Below are positions 60,014 through 64,000 of a DNA stretch of 64,000 nt, piece after piece. A program made the translations under genes and the position numbers. How positions within the stretch are numbered: position 1 is the first letter of the stretch; the number at the start of each line of letters is the position of its first letter. Location: positions 2,929,199 through 2,993,198 of the forward strand of contig CP000875.1 of the NCBI GenBank assembly GCA_000018565.1. Direction: 5' to 3'. Under the pieces are notes generated by a model. The model did no database searches, was not told the origin of the DNA, and worked only from the letters and a program-made list of their open reading frames with translations. Source of the stretch: Herpetosiphon aurantiacus DSM 785. Lineage in GTDB: Bacteria; Chloroflexota; Chloroflexia; Chloroflexales; Herpetosiphonaceae.

Positions 60014-60697
60014 ATGGTACGCCCACGCCGCAAACGCTATCAAGGCATCACGCCACCCCAACATTGCCCTCCAGCCGAGCTAAAAACCGTCAGCGAACTC
60101 AGCTTGAGCGATAACAGCAACTACGCTCAATTAATTATTCAGCAGCTTAATTTCAATCAACAACGCGCCAAAGATATTTTTATGGAGCAATCGCTAGTAC
60201 GTCAATGCCAATTCAATCAAGTGGTATTGCAACAATCGCAACTAGTCGATAGCAGCTTTGAGCAATGTGATCTAAGCCACGCCAATTGGGAGAAAAGCCA
60301 CCTAGAGCGGCTAGAATGGCGCAATTCGCGCTTAGGCGGCATGAAATTTGTCGAGGCTCAAGCTGAACATCTGGTGTTTAGCACATGCCAACTTGATTAT
60401 AGCGTGTGGTGGTCGGCGCGACTTGAGCATGTCCGCTTCGAAGATTGCCGTATGCTTGAAATCAGTTTTGAAGCAGCCAAACTCAGCGATATTTGTTTTC
60501 GTAACTGCGACCTGAGTCGAGCCAATTTTCGCCAAGCAACCCTGAGCAATGTTGATATTCGCGGCTCGCAGATTGGGGGCATGCAAATCGAGCCTAAGCA
60601 ACTACAAGGCTTAATTATTGAACCACGCCAAGCACTGGAAATTGCCCAATCCTTAGGCTTAACCATTCGTGAACTAGAAACTGAGGATCAAGCTTAA
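60014..60697 (+). CDS. pentapeptide-repeat protein
   Basis: 227 residues. After a basic N-terminus (VRPRRKRYQG) the region from about 45 to 200 follows the A(D/N)LXX-type quadrilateral beta-helix pattern, degenerate but regular: SFEQCDLSHANWEKSHLERL, VRFEDCRMLEISFEAAKLSD and CFRNCDLSRANFRQATLSNV. Related proteins mimic DNA (Qnr, MfpA) or have structural roles; nothing here shows which. The ATG has GAGG 9 bases upstream; a TTG three codons earlier is less likely. The racemase-like gene follows after 54 bases. Confidence 0.85.
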   Translation: MVRPRRKRYQGITPPQHCPPAELKTVSELSLSDNSNYAQLIIQQLNFNQQRAKDIFMEQSLVRQCQFNQVVLQQSQLVDSSFEQCDLSHANWEKSHLERLEWRNSRLGGMKFVEAQAEHLVFSTCQLDYSVWWSARLEHVRFEDCRMLEISFEAAKLSDICFRNCDLSRANFRQATLSNVDIRGSQIGGMQIEPKQLQGLIIEPRQALEIAQSLGLTIRELETEDQA

Positions 60698-60751
60698 AGG
60701 TAGTTTCATGGATCTCAAGCTGCAAAACAATTTGCTGAGGTTAGCAACAGT

Positions 60752-61390
60752 ATGATTAGTAGCATCGGGTTTATTCACACCGCCAGCATGCATGTCGCTA
60801 CATTTGAGCAATTGGTTGGCGAAATCCAGCCAAACTGTACGGTTGAGCATGTCGTTATGCCAACCTTGCTTGAACAAGCTCGTCAAGAAGGATTAACGTC
60901 CGCCATTAGCCAACAACTCACTCAAATAATTAAGCAACTCCAAGCCAATGGCGTAGAACGGATCGTTTGCACATGCTCGACGCTGGGCGGCTTGGCCGAA
61001 ACTTTAGACCCCACCGTGATACGAGTTGATCGGGCGATGGCAGAACAAGCAATTGCAACTGGCTCGCGAATCGCGGTAGTTGCGGCTTTAACCAGCACAC
61101 TTGAGCCAACCTATGCCCTCCTCAATGCAATCGCGCAACACCAAGCCAAAACCATCGAAATTCGTGATTATTGCTGTTTGGATGCATGGAAGTCCTTTCT
61201 CGCCAACGATCAAGCCAGCTATTTGCAACAGATTGCCATTGTGCTTGAAACAATCGATCAGGTTGATGTGATTGTATTGGCTCAAGCATCGATGGCAGGA
61301 GCAATTCAATTATGTCAACAAAATATTCCAATTTTGAGCAGCCCGCGCATTGCAATCGAAGCTTTATTTAAGCCAAAACAAGCAGCCTGA
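60752..61390 (+). CDS. Asp/Glu racemase superfamily protein
   Basis: 212 residues. The fold features are ISSIGFIHTASMHVATFEQL, RIVCTCSTLGGLAETL (first catalytic Cys region, residues about 73-80), RIAVVAALTSTLEPTYALL and DVIVLAQASMAG near residue 175. In true racemases a second Cys lies at the last motif (G-C-T/S); here it is A-Q-A-S. One-base racemisation is thus doubtful, and a decarboxylase- or isomerase-like reaction using a single Cys (arylmalonate decarboxylase, maleate isomerase relatives) is possible. GAGG lies 11 bases before the ATG. Confidence 0.7.
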   Translation: MISSIGFIHTASMHVATFEQLVGEIQPNCTVEHVVMPTLLEQARQEGLTSAISQQLTQIIKQLQANGVERIVCTCSTLGGLAETLDPTVIRVDRAMAEQAIATGSRIAVVAALTSTLEPTYALLNAIAQHQAKTIEIRDYCCLDAWKSFLANDQASYLQQIAIVLETIDQVDVIVLAQASMAGAIQLCQQNIPILSSPRIAIEALFKPKQAA

Positions 61391-61477
61391 TTCACCTATA
61401 GCGTCGAATGTAAAGAACTGCTATACCTGATCATTGCAATAGTGGGAGCAATTGATCATCTATCACTCCTCAGCAAT

Positions 61478-61512
61478 AAAAAATGCTCAATGCTTATTTC
61501 GGCATTGAGCAT
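61478..61512 (-). terminator. terminator after OmpR-type regulator
   Basis: An 11-bp perfect stem (ATGCTCAATGC / GCATTGAGCAT) read leftward and followed by six T residues, 18 bases after the regulator's stop codon. Confidence 0.88.
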
Positions 61513-61529
61513 CTACGCGTAAATAGGCG

Positions 61530-62261
61530 TTATTCGTCGTGCTTCTTCTTGAAATCAACAAAGCGATAGCCAACCCCGCGTTCGGTTAAGATATAGTGTG
61601 GGTTAGCGGGGTCTTCTTCGATTTTTTGGCGCAGATAGGTCACATACAAGCGCAAATAATGGCTTTCGTCGCGATATTCTGGCCCCCAAACTTTGGCTAG
61701 CAAGGTTTCGTGCGGCATCACAAAGCCAGCATTTTGCACCAAATGATAGAGCAAGCGGTATTCGGTTGGCCGCAAGCTGATCCGTTCACCATTGACCAAG
61801 ACCTCGCGCCGATCAAAATCGACGGTCAAACGGTCGTCGATTTTGGTGGTCGAAACCGCTTGAGTTGGGGTCACATAATGGCGACGCAGCACTGCCCGCA
61901 AGCGGCTGACCAACTCGCGATGGCTAAATGGCTTGCCAATATAATCATCAGCACCAAGCTCCAAACCGCGAATCCGATCATCCTCTTCATCTTTGGCAGT
62001 CAGAAAAATCACTGGAATCGACGAAAATTCCCGTAAGCGGCGCAGGGTTTCATAGCCATCCAAGCCAGGCATCATAATATCCAACAGCACCGCATCGGGC
62101 ATATCTTCGCGCACTTTTTCCAGCGCTTTGCGGCCATTTTCGGCGCTAATCACGCGGCAACCCTCGGCTTCGAGATTAACGCGCATAAATGTGACTAAAC
62201 GTGGTTCATCATCAACCACCAGAATGAGCTTATCTCGTAGCTCAACATTGAACGTATCCAC
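61530..62261 (-). CDS. OmpR/PhoB-family response regulator
   Basis: 243 residues. Receiver with VVDDEPRLV at residues 15-23, phospho-acceptor Asp in [12 protein letters not shown] near 60, T in FLTAKDE and K in [10 protein letters not shown]. The winged helix covers 140-235 ([49 protein letters not shown]). No kinase gene is adjacent, so its partner is elsewhere. The start codon is GTG, with AAGGAG 6 bases upstream. It is followed by its own terminator. Confidence 0.94.
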   Translation of the reverse strand: MDTFNVELRDKLILVVDDEPRLVTFMRVNLEAEGCRVISAENGRKALEKVREDMPDAVLLDIMMPGLDGYETLRRLREFSSIPVIFLTAKDEEDDRIRGLELGADDYIGKPFSHRELVSRLRAVLRRHYVTPTQAVSTTKIDDRLTVDFDRREVLVNGERISLRPTEYRLLYHLVQNAGFVMPHETLLAKVWGPEYRDESHYLRLYVTYLRQKIEEDPANPHYILTERGVGYRFVDFKKKHDE

Positions 62262-62300
62262 AACAGACTCCTTCTGTAGGCGAATGTTTACGGCAATCTT

Positions 62301-62726
62301 CTAATCAACAATTGCAAACATTAGCCCACCTTCGGCAACCACTGTGCCATCAACCGTGGCCTTAGCCTGGCCTTTGCCAATGCGACGGCGCATTTTATCA
62401 AGGCTTACTTCTAATTTAAGTGTATCACCAGGCGTAACTGGGCGCTTGAAACGAAAATCATCAATCCCAGCAAACATCACAATTTTGCCAACATACTCTG
62501 GCTGGCGCAAAATGATTACCGCCCCAACTTGAGCTAGGGCTTCGACAATCAATACGCCAGGCATCACAGGCCGACCTGGAAAATGGCCCACGAAAAATGG
62601 CTCGTTCATGGTGACGTTTTTCAAGCCCACTGCTCGCAGGCCATCTTCGATCTCTAAAATGCGGTCAACCAACAGAAATGGCGGGCGATGGGGCAAAATT
62701 GCCAAAATATCTTCAACGGTCAGCAT
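62301..62726 (-). CDS. fabZ: 3-hydroxyacyl-ACP dehydratase FabZ
   Basis: Dehydrates beta-hydroxyacyl-ACP in type II fatty acid synthesis. 141 residues, hot-dog fold. Catalytic His in [13 protein letters not shown] (residue 13) and Glu in [13 protein letters not shown] near 62; also [12 protein letters not shown] and [19 protein letters not shown] lies 7 bases before the ATG. It is upstream of, and on the same strand as, the response regulator, and divergent from the prenyl synthase gene. Other fab genes are not in the window. Confidence 0.95.
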   Translation of the reverse strand: MLTVEDILAILPHRPPFLLVDRILEIEDGLRAVGLKNVTMNEPFFVGHFPGRPVMPGVLIVEALAQVGAVIILRQPEYVGKIVMFAGIDDFRFKRPVTPGDTLKLEVSLDKMRRRIGKGQAKATVDGTVVAEGGLMFAIVD

Positions 62727-62900
62727 TGCGTATACTCCTAGCGGCTTTCAAAACCTCTCACAAAGCTCTCAGATAGCCTAGGCCTTAGTGTAACCGAGCC
62801 TAAAGCCAGCGGCAAATCCGTTGACGCTAGGATCGTTTTCGGGTATGCTTTGCTGTACGCGATAACTTTCACAAAGACCGAATTTATTAGGAAGCGTGCT

Positions 62901-63881
62901 ATGACGCACACATTAAAACAATTGGAAATCCCAAGCACGTTACGCCATGATCTGCAAGCCGTCGAAGATCGCATTATGCAGCGAGTCGAATCGCAATCGG
63001 CGCTGATCACGGCTGCTGGTCAACACATTGTTAGCTCTGGTGGCAAGCGTTTACGAGCCATGATGGTTCTGCTTGCATCACAATTAGGGCGCTACCGTTT
63101 GAGCGATAGCTTGCATGCGGCAACTGCTGTCGAGTTGATTCATGCAGCCAGTTTGGTTCACGACGATTTAGTCGATGATGCCGACCGCCGCCGCGGCAAA
63201 GTTACCGTCCATGCCAAATGGGATCAAGGCGTAGCATTGATGGTTGGTGATTACCTGTTTGCGGTGGCTGCTGGCGAAATGGCACTAGCTCCCGATCCAC
63301 GCGTAATTCAGATTTTCGCCGAATCGGTTATGACGATTTCAGCCTCTGAATTACACCCCGTCATGGCCACGCTCCCAACGGCAACAGCCCTCGAACAATA
63401 TTACGCCAAAATTGGTGGCAAAACTGCCGCTTTATTTGAAGCCGCTGCCGCCGCTGGGGTGGTTTGTGGTGGTGGCAGCCCTGAAGAAATTGAGGCCGCC
63501 GCCCGTTATGGCTATGATATTGGCTTAGCCTTCCAAATTGTCGATGATATTCTCGATTTCGTCAGCACCGAGGAAACCCTCGGCAAGCCTGCTGGCAACG
63601 ATTTACGCGAAGGCACCATCACCTTGCCTTTGATCTTGGCAGTCAAAGATCATCATGAGCATCCGTTGGTCAACTTGCTTGATCAATATGAACAGCTTAG
63701 TGATGAGCAAGTTACCCAAGCAATTAGCCAAGTGAAGCAGCTTGGTGGGATCGATCAAGCCATCGCTCAAGCCCGTGAGATTACCCAACGTGGCTTAGCA
63801 GCACTCGATATCTTCCCGCCATCAGATGCCAAAGAGCTGCTGCGCGAAATCGCCGACTACGTACTCGACCGTAACTTCTAA
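62901..63881 (+). CDS. long-chain polyprenyl diphosphate synthase
   Basis: 326 residues, trans-type isoprenyl synthase making the side chain of quinones or similar prenyl lipids. SSGGKRLRAMMVLLA near residue 45, first Asp-rich motif LVHDDLVDDADRRRG near 93 (DDxxD), GDYLFAVAAG, and second motif FQIVDDILDFVS near 212 (DDxxD), then GKPAGNDLREGTITLPLI. Resembles octaprenyl (IspB) or heptaprenyl (HepT/HepS) synthases; product length cannot be read reliably. The ATG at 62901 is chosen by AGGA 8 bases upstream and homology to family starts; a frame extension upstream is rejected. A terminator follows. Confidence 0.93.
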   Translation: MTHTLKQLEIPSTLRHDLQAVEDRIMQRVESQSALITAAGQHIVSSGGKRLRAMMVLLASQLGRYRLSDSLHAATAVELIHAASLVHDDLVDDADRRRGKVTVHAKWDQGVALMVGDYLFAVAAGEMALAPDPRVIQIFAESVMTISASELHPVMATLPTATALEQYYAKIGGKTAALFEAAAAAGVVCGGGSPEEIEAAARYGYDIGLAFQIVDDILDFVSTEETLGKPAGNDLREGTITLPLILAVKDHHEHPLVNLLDQYEQLSDEQVTQAISQVKQLGGIDQAIAQAREITQRGLAALDIFPPSDAKELLREIADYVLDRNF

Positions 63882-63907
63882 ATTCAACCAATCATTACTT
63901 GTTAAGC

Positions 63908-63937
63908 AAAACCCTGTTGCAATGCAGCAGGGTTTTT
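63908..63937. terminator. terminator after prenyl synthase gene
   Basis: AAAACCCTG...CAGGGTTTT stem (63908-63936) with partly paired top, followed by T. Symmetric A and T runs suggest it may also serve a gene coming from the right edge. Confidence 0.8.
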
Positions 63938-64000
63938 AAATATGTCAGTTAGTCTTCATCTAAGTAGCGAATTGGTACGCTTTCGTCAACCATCTAATCA

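Noticed and set aside
63945-64000. Possible end of a leftward gene at the right edge (reading MVDESVPIRYLDED then TAA).
   Set aside because: A TAG stands just before the ATG in the same frame, leaving only 14 codons; too short to support without sequence beyond the edge.

Overview
The window reads as one stretch of a free-living bacterial chromosome of about 50% GC with mostly single-copy housekeeping, metabolic, regulatory and secreted-protein genes. It contains no complete transposon, prophage, CRISPR array, tRNA or rRNA gene that I can see. The protein set (secreted beta-helix and propeller proteins with Thr/Pro stalks, Atg22-like MFS carrier, stressosome-type STAS domains, a lone CobB, Thermus-like alpha-oxoamine synthase) and the Q/A-rich protein style suggest a Chloroflexota bacterium of the Herpetosiphon type. 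This is inference from remembered family patterns, not a database result.

Layout. 1-9 kb: a secreted propeller protein, an acetyltransferase relic, rpe, a GT87-type membrane glycosyltransferase, a Tat-exported superoxide dismutase, ruvB, a membrane STAS protein and a membrane-protein relic with an in-frame stop. 9-15 kb: an alpha-oxoamine synthase, rsfS (apparently with an AUC start), a small membrane protein, a double cold-shock-domain protein, a stand-alone CBM48 domain, an internally duplicated protein overlapping an alpha/beta hydrolase, and an acyl-CoA-dehydrogenase-like flavoprotein. 15-19.6 kb: a secreted protein, response regulator and histidine kinase whose ectodomain shares a repeat with the secreted protein, then a CPBP protease. 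19.7-22.2 kb: nadB and nadD. 22.4-24 kb: an AT-rich, apparently frameshifted gene of unknown function. 24-28.3 kb: a heparinase-II/III-fold lipoprotein with a beta-helix protein. 28.5-41 kb: an ECF sigma factor with a membrane LolA-like partner, an AraC regulator, small enzymes, a Cache-HAMP-STAS receptor with a LIV-type binding lipoprotein, a P450, a Gfo/Idh oxidoreductase and a GAF histidine kinase. 41-47.3 kb: an MFS carrier, cobB and a large secreted beta-helix protein. 48-57.4 kb: a nitrate assimilation locus (unknown small protein, AraC regulator, nitrite reductase, nitrate reductase, HemD, then NrtA-B-C transporter). 57.6-64 kb: a divergent monooxygenase/VOC dioxygenase pair around a palindromic operator, pentapeptide and racemase-like proteins, an OmpR-type regulator, fabZ and a polyprenyl diphosphate synthase.

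The main connections: the nitrate locus forms a complete import-reduce-reduce pathway with its own haem/siroheme step and an embedded regulator. Three secreted proteins end in a similar short hydrophobic tail after a stalk or linker, hinting at a common surface-attachment or processing signal. Four intergenic copies of a two-hairpin repeat show compensatory base changes and so look structurally constrained. The signalling genes are unusually rich in extracellular sensing parts (the shared repeat in the two-component locus, the binding lipoprotein beside the Cache receptor, the ECF sigma/LolA-like pair).
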